From positions 1 through 64,000 of the forward strand of contig NZ_JAIHLQ010000031.1 in assembly GCF_019733355.1 (NCBI RefSeq): a stretch of 64,000 nucleotides of DNA, written 5' to 3'. The position numbers and the translations under genes are program-made. The stretch is from Pseudomonas baetica (GTDB taxonomy: Bacteria; Pseudomonadota; Gammaproteobacteria; Pseudomonadales; Pseudomonadaceae). Within the stretch, counting starts at the first letter, position 1; each line of letters starts with the position of its first letter. Under the pieces are notes generated by a model that saw nothing but the letters and a program-made list of their open reading frames with translations, was not told where the DNA came from and made no database searches. This document shows, in pieces, positions 23,157 to 31,269 of this stretch.

Positions 23157-25280
23157 GTGCTCTTTGCTTCTCCCTCATCGCGCTCGTCCCTGTTGCTCGC
23201 GCTGTTGTTCAGCCCGGTCGTGCAGGCAGATGACCTGTTCATGGACAGCGAGTCGCTACCGCAGGTGCTGACGGCCACACGCCTTAAACAGACACCGGCG
23301 CAAGTGCCGGGAAGCATGACCGTTCTCGACAGCGAATTGATCAACGCCAGCGGCGCCCGCGACATCAGCGAACTGCTGCGCCTGGTGCCCGGGATGATGG
23401 TCGGCAACGTCAGCGGCAATCAGGCTGTGGTCAATTACCATGGCACCAACGCCAGCGAAGCACGGCGCATGCAGGTGTTGATCGACGGCCGCTCGGTTTA
23501 CCGCGCGGGGCTGGCCACGGTGGACTGGAGCGATATTCCGGTGGCCATGGAAGACATTGAGCGCATCGAAGTCTTCCGAGGCCCGAACACTGTCAGCTAC
23601 GGCGCCAATGCACTGATGGCGGTCGTCAACATCATCACGCGCCACCCGGCGAACAGCCACGGCACACGGCTGAAGATCAGTCGAGGCCAGCGCGGTATCA
23701 ACGATTTCTATGCCCGCCAGGGCACGAACTGGAATGGCGGCGACCTGCGCCTGTCGCTGTCAGGTCAAGAAGACGACGGCTTCGACAGCGATCGCACAGG
23801 TGCGGACTATCGTGACAGCCGCCGCTTGAGCCGTTTCAGTCTCGCGGTCAGTCATACCCTCAACGACAGCCAGAGCCTCGACTGGCAGGTCAACGCGAAG
23901 GACGGCACCAACCAGCGGCCCTATACCTACCGACCGGTGTTCTCAGGGATTACGGACGCGGGGAACAACTCCGACGTGGTGGCCAAGGACTACGCCGGGT
24001 CGGTGCGCTGGAATCTCGACATCAATCCCGAACACAGCCTTTATGTACAAGGATCGGCGCAGCACTGGGATCGTCAGCAAACCTGGCGCGCTTGCGACGC
24101 CGAAGTGTCGTTCAGCCCGGAATTGACGCAGCTGTGGCAACTCGACCCCAATTACACCGAGCGCCTGGCGCGCAACATCACCCGATTCACTGGCCCCGGC
24201 GCCGAGCCCGGCAGCCCGCAGAAAATGGCGCTGGCCAATCGGGCACTCGATCAGTGGCGCAACGGCGCCAGTCGAACCCTGTGCGGTGACATCGACCAGA
24301 GTGCCCGGGAATCGCGTTACGACCTCGAATTGCAGGACACCCTCAGCCTGTCCGACAGCCTGCGCCTGGTCAGCGGCATGAACTATCGTTACGACCGGGC
24401 CGATTCCGAGACCTACTTCAACGGCACGCTGGATGACACCACTTGGCGCGCCTTCGGCCAACTGGAATGGCGCGCGACCGAACACTGGCTGTTGCAGGGC
24501 GGTGCAATGTTCGAAGACACGCAACTGATCGGCAGTTCGCTGACCCCGCGCTTCGCGATCAACTACCTGATCAACCCGCGCCATGGTCTGCGTGCGGTCT
24601 ACTCGGAGGCGATCCGCTCGCCGGACATGTTCGAGAACAACGTCAACTGGAGCTATCAGGTGACCAACCTGCGGCCCTCGGCGTACGGTCAGTCGTCAGC
24701 GCGTTATTTCGTCAAGACCCGTGGCCCCGGCGATCTCGATCAGGAACACATGCGCTCGCGTGAACTGGGCTACAACGGCTATTTCGCAGAGTGGGGACTG
24801 GGACTGGATGTGAAGCTGTTCTACGACGAAATCACCGGGATGATCAGCGAGCCGTTGCGCAACAACCAATACATCGCCAGCAATGCCAACAGCTCACGTT
24901 TTCGCGGCACCGAAACCCAACTCGACTGGCGCGTGAGCAGGGTCGACCGCTTGCGTTTCACTTACGCCTACGTCGACGCCCAAGCGAGCAATCCGCTGGA
25001 TCAGCAATTCACCTCGCGCAACAGCGGTTCGGCCGGTTGGCTGCGCGACTGGGGCCAAGGCTGGAACAGCGCCCTCTTCTATTACGGCGACAACGCGCTC
25101 AACGGCTATCGCTTTGAACGGGTCGACACGCGGATCGCCAAACGCATCCCACTGGGCAAAGCCCAACTGCAACTGGCCGGCGTGCTGCAACAGCGCCTTG
25201 ATCACGAGCCAACTACGTTCGTCGACAACCAATACGACGAACGCCGGGTGATGTACTTCAGCGCCGAGTTGGAGTTCTAG
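23157..25280 (+). CDS. TonB-dependent outer-membrane receptor
   Basis: A 707-aa outer-membrane gated channel. A signal peptide ends near VVQADD (residue 24). The plug domain (about 35-155) carries VLTATRLKQTPAQVPGSMTVL, LLRLVPGMMVG and IERIEVFRGPNTVSYGANALMAVVNIIT. The 22-strand barrel follows and ends in the aromatic ELEF. The IDGRSVY and YGANA motifs fit vitamin/siderophore-type receptors, but the ligand is unknown. No Fur box is visible upstream, so iron control is not supported. GTG at 23157 is the only start that keeps the signal peptide. One base separates it from the periplasmic-protein gene, which overlaps a hybrid kinase, so all three form an operon. Confidence 0.9.
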   Translation: MLFASPSSRSSLLLALLFSPVVQADDLFMDSESLPQVLTATRLKQTPAQVPGSMTVLDSELINASGARDISELLRLVPGMMVGNVSGNQAVVNYHGTNASEARRMQVLIDGRSVYRAGLATVDWSDIPVAMEDIERIEVFRGPNTVSYGANALMAVVNIITRHPANSHGTRLKISRGQRGINDFYARQGTNWNGGDLRLSLSGQEDDGFDSDRTGADYRDSRRLSRFSLAVSHTLNDSQSLDWQVNAKDGTNQRPYTYRPVFSGITDAGNNSDVVAKDYAGSVRWNLDINPEHSLYVQGSAQHWDRQQTWRACDAEVSFSPELTQLWQLDPNYTERLARNITRFTGPGAEPGSPQKMALANRALDQWRNGASRTLCGDIDQSARESRYDLELQDTLSLSDSLRLVSGMNYRYDRADSETYFNGTLDDTTWRAFGQLEWRATEHWLLQGGAMFEDTQLIGSSLTPRFAINYLINPRHGLRAVYSEAIRSPDMFENNVNWSYQVTNLRPSAYGQSSARYFVKTRGPGDLDQEHMRSRELGYNGYFAEWGLGLDVKLFYDEITGMISEPLRNNQYIASNANSSRFRGTETQLDWRVSRVDRLRFTYAYVDAQASNPLDQQFTSRNSGSAGWLRDWGQGWNSALFYYGDNALNGYRFERVDTRIAKRIPLGKAQLQLAGVLQQRLDHEPTTFVDNQYDERRVMYFSAELEF

Positions 25281-25281
25281 G

Positions 25282-26214
25282 ATGCGCCACGGCCTGTCAC
25301 GGAAGACGCCAACCCTTGGCCACTGCCTGGCCGGGCTGTGCCTGTTTCTGGCCCTGTGGCTGCACGGCATGGCAGTGCAAGCGGCCGATATTCTGCTCAC
25401 GGGGGCTGAAGAAAGTCCCGGCGTGCAGGCTTTCGTTCAGGCACTCAGCGAGTTGCGTCCAACCGACAGTGTGCGTTTCCAGCCGCTGGTCAGTCTGCCG
25501 GTACCGGGAAAATTACCTACCAGCCTGCGCCTGATTCTGCTCGATCTGCCAAGCCTCGACTGGCGCCTGCAAGACTCAAAGGGCCCGCCAACGCTGGTGC
25601 TGCGTATAAGCCGCGTGCAAGCACATCAGCGTTTCGGCTCGGCACAACCGTCGCAACTGAGTCTGCTGTGGAGTGATCCGCCACTGGGCCGTCAATTGCA
25701 GTTGATCCGGCGGATGCTGCCGCAGGCGCGCAGGGTCGGCGTGTTGTTCAACCCGCACAGCGAATTCCTGCTCAAGGAACTGCGCCTGACCGCTCAGTCG
25801 CTAAATCTGCAAATCGTCAGCCAACGCTGGGACAACACCCACGACAACCGCCCCCTGCAAGCAGTACTGAAAAACAGCGACGTGCTGCTGGGCCTCGACG
25901 ATCCTGATCTGTACAACCCGAAAACCGCGAAAAACCTGCTGCTCAGCAGTTACTCGCAGCAAGTGGCGCTGGTGGGACCCAACGTTGCGTTCGTCCGCGC
26001 CGGCAGCCTGGTCAGCACCTACAGCGATCAGAGCGACTGGCTGGCGGTGCTCGACCAACTGCTCGACCAGCCGCCGGGCAATTGGCCGCGAACGCTCTAC
26101 CCCAAACGTTTTAAAGTCTCAAGTAATGCGCAGGTGGCTCGTTCCCTTGGGATCGAACCGTTAAATGACGCGTCAGTCGCCAGAGCGTTGGCTGAAGGAG
26201 AAAGCCGCCCATGA
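25282..26214 (+). CDS. ABC-type substrate-binding-like periplasmic protein
   Basis: A 310-aa exported protein with a signal peptide (about 1-35, LAGLCLFLALWLHGMAVQA). The body resembles the ABC_sub_bind (PF04392) group: LWSDPPLGRQLQLIRRMLPQ, VGVLFNPHSEFLLKELRLTAQ, and DVLLGLDDPDLYNPKTAKNLLL. No permease or ATPase gene accompanies it. It lies between a TonB receptor and a hybrid kinase, with ATGA overlap to the kinase, which suggests that it carries a ligand from receptor to sensor rather than to a transporter (inference). Confidence 0.78.
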   Translation: MRHGLSRKTPTLGHCLAGLCLFLALWLHGMAVQAADILLTGAEESPGVQAFVQALSELRPTDSVRFQPLVSLPVPGKLPTSLRLILLDLPSLDWRLQDSKGPPTLVLRISRVQAHQRFGSAQPSQLSLLWSDPPLGRQLQLIRRMLPQARRVGVLFNPHSEFLLKELRLTAQSLNLQIVSQRWDNTHDNRPLQAVLKNSDVLLGLDDPDLYNPKTAKNLLLSSYSQQVALVGPNVAFVRAGSLVSTYSDQSDWLAVLDQLLDQPPGNWPRTLYPKRFKVSSNAQVARSLGIEPLNDASVARALAEGESRP

Positions 26215-28115
26215 GTTTCCGTCGCCGTTGGGACATCAACACCCGCACCCAGTTGATCAGCCTGGGCCCGGCGCTGTTGCTGACCTTGTTGTTGATCAGC
26301 TTTTTTACCTTCGTGCGCATTCAGGATTTGCGCCAGGAGCTGAACCACACCGGCCAATTGATCGCCAACCAACTGGCGCCCGCCACCGAGTACGGGGTGA
26401 TTTCCGGCAATAACGAAGTACTGGAGAGCCTGCTCAAAGCCTCGCTGGCAACCCCCAACGTGCGCTTTATCGAAGTGCAGGACAGTGCCAACCGGATTCT
26501 GGTCTACGTCGAGCAACCGGCGAATGTCCATAGCCGTGCGCATCAGGTCGAAGTTTTTCAAGCGCCGGTAAGGCTGCAACGGATCGCCCTGCACAATGAT
26601 TTTTTCCAGGACACCAAAGTCAGCAATGGCGCGGCCAACGAGGATTATCTGGGGCGAGTGATCGTCGGTCTGTCCAACGATGCCTTCAGTCAGCGTCAGC
26701 AGGAAATCCTGCTCAAGGCCGGGATTCTGGCGCTGTTTGCCCTGCTCTTCACCTTCATCGTCGCGCGGCGCCTGGCGGGCAGCCTGTCGCGGCCGATTCG
26801 CGATATCGGCAATGCGGTCAAGGCGATTCAGGAAGGCGACTATAAAACGCCGCTACCGATTGTCGACGACACCGAACTGGGCGCCCTGTCGCAGCACATC
26901 AACAACCTCGCTCAGGCGCTGGAACAGGCCAGTCGTGAACAGCATCAAGCCATGGCCCAACTGATCCAGACCCGTGAGGAAGCGGAAAAGGCCAACAGCG
27001 CCAAATCCGATTTCCTGGCGATGATGAGCCATGAACTGCGCACCCCCATGAACGGCGTGCTGGGCATGTTGCAATTGCTCGAAACCGCCGACATGACCGA
27101 GGAGCAGGTCGAGTACGCCGCGCTTGCCTCGGAGTCCACCGAACACCTGCTCAAGGTCATCAACGACATTCTCGACTTCTCGCGCATCGAGCGTTCGGAA
27201 CTGGAACTGGAGCACATCCCGTTCAATCTCGCCGAACTCATCGCAGCCTGCGCCCAGTCGTTCCAGCACAGCGCGGTGCAGCGTGGCCTGGCGCTCAACC
27301 TGCGGATTCCCGAAGACATGCGCGGTTTGCAGGTACAGGGCGATCCGACGCGGATCCGGCAGATTCTGGTCAACCTGGTCGGCAACGCCTTGAAATTCAC
27401 TGAACAGGGTCGGGTCAGCATCGAGGCGCAGTGGCAGTCACTGGATCACGAACTGCTGTGGTTCACCTGTTCGGTGCGCGACAGCGGCATCGGCATTTCG
27501 TCCGAGAGCCTGGAGTTGATGTTCAACGCCTTCCAGCAGGCCGACAGTTCTATTTCAAGGCGTTACGGCGGCACCGGCCTCGGCCTGCCGATTGCCCGTA
27601 CCCTCGCCGAGCGCATGGGCGGGACATTGCGCGCGCAGAGCGAGGAAGGTCGTGGCTCGGTGTTCACCCTGGAAATTCCGCTGGCTCTTTATAAGCAGGC
27701 GTTGCCTCAACTGACCGCGCCACGCGCATTGAACAGCAGCGGTCACGGCGAGGGGCGTCATGTGTTGCTCGTGGAAGACAATCCGGTTAACCAAACCGTG
27801 ATTGAAGCGATGCTGCGCAGTTTGGGCTTTACTGTCAGTGTTGCCACCGATGGCGCACAAGCGGTGCAAAATGCCGAAGCAAGCGATTTCGAAATGATTC
27901 TCATGGATTGCCGTCTGCCGATCATTGATGGCTACGAAGCGACCCGGCAGATTCGCCGCTTGCCCGGACGCAACGCGGTGCCGATCATCGCATTGACCGC
28001 CAACGCCTTGCAGGGTGACCGGGAGGCCTGCCTGTCGGCGGGCATGAACGATTATCTGGCGAAGCCGTTCAAACGCAATGACCTACAGCAGATTCTGCAG
28101 CGCTGGGTGTCGTAG
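26211..28115 (+). CDS. BarA-like hybrid sensor histidine kinase (PA1611-type)
   Basis: A 634-aa hybrid kinase: TM1 about 16-37, a periplasmic domain about 38-165, TM2 about 166-187, HAMP, HisKA with FLAMMSHELRTPMNGVLG, ATPase (GNALKFTE, DSGIGIS, GTGLGLPIA), and a C-terminal receiver with VEDNP and phospho-acceptor ILMDCRLP. There is no Hpt domain, so it needs an external one, as known for the P. aeruginosa HptB pathway. The periplasmic part (ELNHTGQLIANQLAPATEYGVISGNNEVLESLL) resembles that of GacS in this same window. The position beside fabA matches PA1611 of P. aeruginosa, which contacts RetS; that link is by recalled synteny. AAGGAG is 10 nt upstream of ATG 26211. Confidence 0.88.
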   Translation: MSFRRRWDINTRTQLISLGPALLLTLLLISFFTFVRIQDLRQELNHTGQLIANQLAPATEYGVISGNNEVLESLLKASLATPNVRFIEVQDSANRILVYVEQPANVHSRAHQVEVFQAPVRLQRIALHNDFFQDTKVSNGAANEDYLGRVIVGLSNDAFSQRQQEILLKAGILALFALLFTFIVARRLAGSLSRPIRDIGNAVKAIQEGDYKTPLPIVDDTELGALSQHINNLAQALEQASREQHQAMAQLIQTREEAEKANSAKSDFLAMMSHELRTPMNGVLGMLQLLETADMTEEQVEYAALASESTEHLLKVINDILDFSRIERSELELEHIPFNLAELIAACAQSFQHSAVQRGLALNLRIPEDMRGLQVQGDPTRIRQILVNLVGNALKFTEQGRVSIEAQWQSLDHELLWFTCSVRDSGIGISSESLELMFNAFQQADSSISRRYGGTGLGLPIARTLAERMGGTLRAQSEEGRGSVFTLEIPLALYKQALPQLTAPRALNSSGHGEGRHVLLVEDNPVNQTVIEAMLRSLGFTVSVATDGAQAVQNAEASDFEMILMDCRLPIIDGYEATRQIRRLPGRNAVPIIALTANALQGDREACLSAGMNDYLAKPFKRNDLQQILQRWVS

Positions 28116-28213
28116 TGACGGCTTTTCGACCATCTGCGACTGGCGTGAAAAGCGAAAGTGCGGCAGTCTTAGGCACCCGAACGAGCCTCAAAAGGGGCTT
28201 GAATAAAAATTTC

Positions 28214-28231
28214 AGTGCACAAGTGTACATT
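28214..28231. promoter_or_regulatory. DesT/FabR-like operator candidate upstream of fabA
   Basis: AGTGCACA-AG-TGTACATT is an imperfect dyad (6 of 8 positions symmetric) in the style of the unsaturated-fatty-acid repressors FabR (AGCGTACA-N2-TGTACGCT) and DesT. It lies about 130 nt before fabA. DesT is known to touch fabAB control in P. aeruginosa; the match here is only approximate. Confidence 0.4.
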
Positions 28232-28362
28232 CATGTCCTTGGTGCTGTGACTTTCACCACAACGCAATAGTCTATGAGTAGGCTGCCGGTTCGAGGCATG
28301 AACGCTTCGAACGGTCGGGAAGATTTGCCCCACCTGCCGCATGGGATTATTGAGGAGCTCGC

Positions 28363-28878
28363 ATGACCAAACAAAACGCCTTTACTCGGGAAGATCTGCT
28401 GCGCTGCAGTCGCGGTGAGCTGTTCGGCCCAGGTAACGCGCAACTGCCCGCCCCGAACATGCTGATGGTGGATCGAATCACCCTGATCAGCGAAGAAGGC
28501 GGCAAGTACGGCAAAGGTGAATTGGTCGCCGAACTGGATATCAATCCTGACCTGTGGTTCTTCGCTTGCCACTTCGAAGGTGATCCGGTGATGCCGGGCT
28601 GCCTCGGTCTGGATGCCATGTGGCAACTGGTCGGTTTCTTCCTGGGCTGGCAAGGCCTGCCGGGCCGCGGCCGTGCGCTGGGTTCGGGCGAAGTGAAATT
28701 CTTCGGCCAGGTGCTGCCGACCGCCAAGAAAGTCACCTACAACATTCATATCAAACGCGTCCTCAAGGGCAAGCTGAACCTGGCCATTGCCGATGGTTCG
28801 GTCAGTGTCGATGGCCGCGAAATCTACACCGCCGAAGGCCTCCGGGTCGGCGTGTTCACTTCCACTGAAAACTTCTAA
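28363..28878 (+). CDS. fabA: 3-hydroxydecanoyl-ACP dehydratase/isomerase
   Basis: Dehydrates beta-hydroxydecanoyl-ACP and isomerises the trans-2 bond to cis-3, the branch point to unsaturated fatty acids. The 171-aa length is standard, and the catalytic His70 and Asp84 stand in the motif CHFEGDPVMPGCLGLDAMW. GAGGAG is 6 nt before the ATG. fabB follows after 11 nt, so both come from one transcript. Confidence 0.98.
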   Translation: MTKQNAFTREDLLRCSRGELFGPGNAQLPAPNMLMVDRITLISEEGGKYGKGELVAELDINPDLWFFACHFEGDPVMPGCLGLDAMWQLVGFFLGWQGLPGRGRALGSGEVKFFGQVLPTAKKVTYNIHIKRVLKGKLNLAIADGSVSVDGREIYTAEGLRVGVFTSTENF

Positions 28879-28889
28879 GGGTTATCCGC

Positions 28890-30110
28890 ATGCGCCGCGT
28901 CGTTATCACTGGTCTGGGCATTGTTTCGTGCCTGGGCAATGACAAAGAGACCGTCTCCGCTAACCTGCGTGCAAGCCGCCCTGGCATCCGGTTCAACCCG
29001 GAATATGCCGAAATGGGTCTGCGTAGCCAGGTTTCCGGCTCCATCGACCTCAACCTTGAAGAGCTGATCGATCGCAAGATCTATCGCTTCGTCGGCCACG
29101 CAGCGGCATACGCCTACCTGGCCATGAAAGACGCTATCGCTGACTCCGGCCTGACCGAAGAGCAAGTGTCCAACCCGCGTACCGGTCTGATCGCCGGTTC
29201 CGGTGGTGCTTCCACGCTGAACCAGATGGAAGCGCTGGACATCCTGCGCGAGAAAGGCGTTAAGCGCGTTGGCCCATACCGCGTCACGCGGACCATGAGC
29301 AGCACCGTTTCCGCTTGCCTGGCCACGCCCTTCAAGATCAAGGGCCTGAACTACTCCATCGCTTCTGCCTGCGCCACCAGTGCTCACTGCATCGGTACCG
29401 CCATGGAACAGATCCAGATGGGCAAGCAAGACATCGTCTTCGCCGGTGGCGGTGAAGAAGAGCATTGGAGCCAGTCGTTCCTGTTCGACGCGATGGGCGC
29501 CCTGTCCAGCAAGCGCAACGACACCCCGCAACAAGCCTCCCGTGCCTACGACGCTGATCGTGACGGTTTCGTCATCGCTGGCGGTGGTGGCATGGTCGTG
29601 GTTGAAGAGCTGGAACACGCTCTGGCCCGTGGCGCGAAAATCTACGCCGAAATCGTTGGCTACGGCGCGACGTCCGACGGCTACGACATGGTCGCTCCAA
29701 GCGGCGAAGGCGCGATCCGCTGCATGCAAATGGCGATGTCCACCGTTGATACCCCGATCGACTACCTGAACACCCACGGCACTTCGACTCCGGTCGGTGA
29801 CGTCGCGGAAATGAAAGGTGTGCGTGAAGTGTTCGGCGACAAGGCACCTGCCATCAGCTCGACCAAGAGCCTGTCCGGTCACTCCCTGGGCGCCGCCGGC
29901 GTTCACGAAGCGATCTACTGCATGCTGATGATGGAAGGCAACTTCATTGCCGGTTCCGCCAACATCGACGAGCTGGACCCAGAAGTGGCCGATATGCCGG
30001 TGCTGACCAAGACCCGTGAGAACGCCACCATCAACACCGTGATGAGCAACAGCTTCGGCTTCGGCGGCACCAATGCCACGCTGGTACTGAAGCGCTGGGA
30101 AGGCAAGTAA
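28890..30110 (+). CDS. fabB: 3-oxoacyl-ACP synthase I
   Basis: Elongates cis-3-decenoyl-ACP made by FabA and thereby commits carbon to unsaturated fatty acids. The 406-aa enzyme has the catalytic Cys161 (SACATSAHC), His296 (NTHGTSTPVGD) and His331 (SGHSLGAAGVHE). AAGGG lies 9 nt before the ATG. It is the last gene of the fabA-fabB operon and is closed by a strong terminator. Confidence 0.98.
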   Translation: MRRVVITGLGIVSCLGNDKETVSANLRASRPGIRFNPEYAEMGLRSQVSGSIDLNLEELIDRKIYRFVGHAAAYAYLAMKDAIADSGLTEEQVSNPRTGLIAGSGGASTLNQMEALDILREKGVKRVGPYRVTRTMSSTVSACLATPFKIKGLNYSIASACATSAHCIGTAMEQIQMGKQDIVFAGGGEEEHWSQSFLFDAMGALSSKRNDTPQQASRAYDADRDGFVIAGGGGMVVVEELEHALARGAKIYAEIVGYGATSDGYDMVAPSGEGAIRCMQMAMSTVDTPIDYLNTHGTSTPVGDVAEMKGVREVFGDKAPAISSTKSLSGHSLGAAGVHEAIYCMLMMEGNFIAGSANIDELDPEVADMPVLTKTRENATINTVMSNSFGFGGTNATLVLKRWEGK

Positions 30111-30134
30111 TTCCCCGCTGCTGAGCCACACATG

Positions 30135-30168
30135 AAAACGCCCCGACTGGTTCGGGGCGTTTTTTTTT
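30135..30168 (+). terminator. rho-independent terminator of fabA-fabB
   Basis: A 12-bp stem AAAACGCCCCGA paired with TCGGGGCGTTTT (loop CTGGT) runs into a stretch of eight or more T. It lies 25 nt after the fabB stop. Confidence 0.93.
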
Positions 30169-30204
30169 GGCCTGAAGGAAATGGCAGTTACACCGTAAAA
30201 CCCG

Positions 30205-30230
30205 GTGGGAGCGAGCCTGCTCGCTCCCAC
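30205..30230. repeat. collapsed REP palindrome
   Basis: GTGGGAGCGAGC and GCTCGCTCCCAC (12-bp perfect arms) are separated by only CT. This looks like two REP copies facing each other with the middle lost. Confidence 0.8.
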
Positions 30231-30362
30231 AAGTGGGCTTGCGGAGCTTCTGAAAATGAAACTTCTGTCATGCAACTTCCCACCCTGCGACCGAATGTCG
30301 CGGTTTTAGCGGCCTCCAGCACTGTTGCAGAATTCGCAACTATACCTTGCACGAATCAGCCG

Positions 30363-30392
30363 TTTACTTAGCAAACTAACAAATCATATAAA
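30363..30392 (+). promoter_or_regulatory. possible promoter of the 62-aa protein gene
   Basis: TTTACT (30363-30368) and TATAAA (30387-30392) with an 18-nt spacer lie about 50 nt before the start codon at 30444. The rest of the interval 30231-30443 shows no gene. Confidence 0.4.
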
Positions 30393-30443
30393 AGAGTCCT
30401 GCACACGCCTTGCTGCAGATAACTTGAGATTTGGAGCTAGCAG

Positions 30444-30632
30444 ATGACTGTAAAAGTAACTGAACGCGACGATTCACACATGTCCCATGAAGGCGTAGCC
30501 GCCGGTGTACGAATCTGGGATGTGCATCAACAAGACTTGCTGGTCGGCATGTTCCACAACGAAATCGATGCCCACAACTACAAGGCCGAACTGGAACTGC
30601 AAGAACAGCAACGGGATTTGCGAACCGCCTGA
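30444..30632 (+). CDS. small conserved-looking protein (62 aa), unknown function
   Basis: A 62-residue acidic protein (MTVKVTERDDSHMSHEG ...) with a central DVHQQDLLVGMF and a helical C-terminus rich in Glu/Gln (YKAELELQEQQRD). I do not recognise a family. It is a real gene by its GGAG 8 nt before the ATG, a plausible promoter and a dedicated palindromic terminator after it. The sequence HNEIDAHNYKAE might bind a metal, but that is speculation. Confidence 0.75.
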   Translation: MTVKVTERDDSHMSHEGVAAGVRIWDVHQQDLLVGMFHNEIDAHNYKAELELQEQQRDLRTA

Positions 30633-30651
30633 ACCACCCACAGCATTGAAA

Positions 30652-30683
30652 ACGACAAACCCCGCCATGGCGGGGTTTGTCGT
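30652..30683. terminator. bidirectional terminator, perfect 32-bp palindrome
   Basis: ACGACAAACCCCGCCA is followed at once by its exact reverse complement (30668-30683), with no loop spacer beyond the central bases. It serves both the 62-aa gene (plus strand) and the DUF2058 gene (minus strand). T-rich tracts are short, so termination strength is inferred from the stem. Confidence 0.8.
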
Positions 30684-30701
30684 AGTGACAGCTTTACCGA
30701 T

Positions 30702-31244
30702 TTACCACATCAGATCATCAGGGATCTGGTAGGCCGCGTACGGATCGTCCTCGGTGATGACCTCTTCGGTCTGTACGTTGAGCTGAACGATGCGCTGCGG
30801 ATCGCGCTCCTGGATCTTCAGGGCCGCTTCACGAGGGATCACTTCATAGCCGCCGGCATGGTGCACGATCGCCAGCGAACCGCTGCTGAGCTTGTTGCGC
30901 ATCAGCGTGTTGACCGAGAGGCGCTTGACCTTCTTGTCGTCGACGAAGTTGTAGTAGTCCTCGGTGGTCAGCTTCGGCAGACGCGAGACTTCGATCAACT
31001 GCTTGACCTGTGCCGCACGCGCCTTGGCCTCGGCTTTTTCTTTCTGCTGACGATTCAGCTCCTGGTCACGCTTGACCTTCTCGGCCATGGCTTCCTGAGC
31101 GGCACGCTGCTGCGAGTCATCCAGCTCGACCTGACCTTTGTGGGCCAGACGCTGCTGCTTCTGCTTGTCCTTGCTGACCTGCTTGGCCTGCTTTTGGTTG
31201 ACCAGCCCTGCTTTGAGCAACTGATCGCGAAGGGAAATACTCAT
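30702..31244 (-). CDS. DUF2058 (YaiL-type) protein
   Basis: A 180-aa highly charged protein of the DUF2058 family: the N-terminus MSISLRDQLLKAGLVNQKQAKQ is followed by a Lys/Gln/Glu-rich coiled coil (about 20-95) and a C-terminal domain with DYYNFVDDKKVKRLSVN. E. coli YaiL belongs here and is described as nucleoprotein/polynucleotide-associated; a function has not been shown. The gene sits directly after mazG, separated by 25 nt, on the same strand. Confidence 0.88.
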   Translation of the reverse strand: MSISLRDQLLKAGLVNQKQAKQVSKDKQKQQRLAHKGQVELDDSQQRAAQEAMAEKVKRDQELNRQQKEKAEAKARAAQVKQLIEVSRLPKLTTEDYYNFVDDKKVKRLSVNTLMRNKLSSGSLAIVHHAGGYEVIPREAALKIQERDPQRIVQLNVQTEEVITEDDPYAAYQIPDDLMW

Positions 31245-31269
31245 GGTGCTTACTCACTTGGGCAGTTGC

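Noticed and set aside
28875..30275. 466-codon open frame antisense to fabB
   Set aside because: fabB has its catalytic residues on the sense strand; the antisense frame has no recognisable family.
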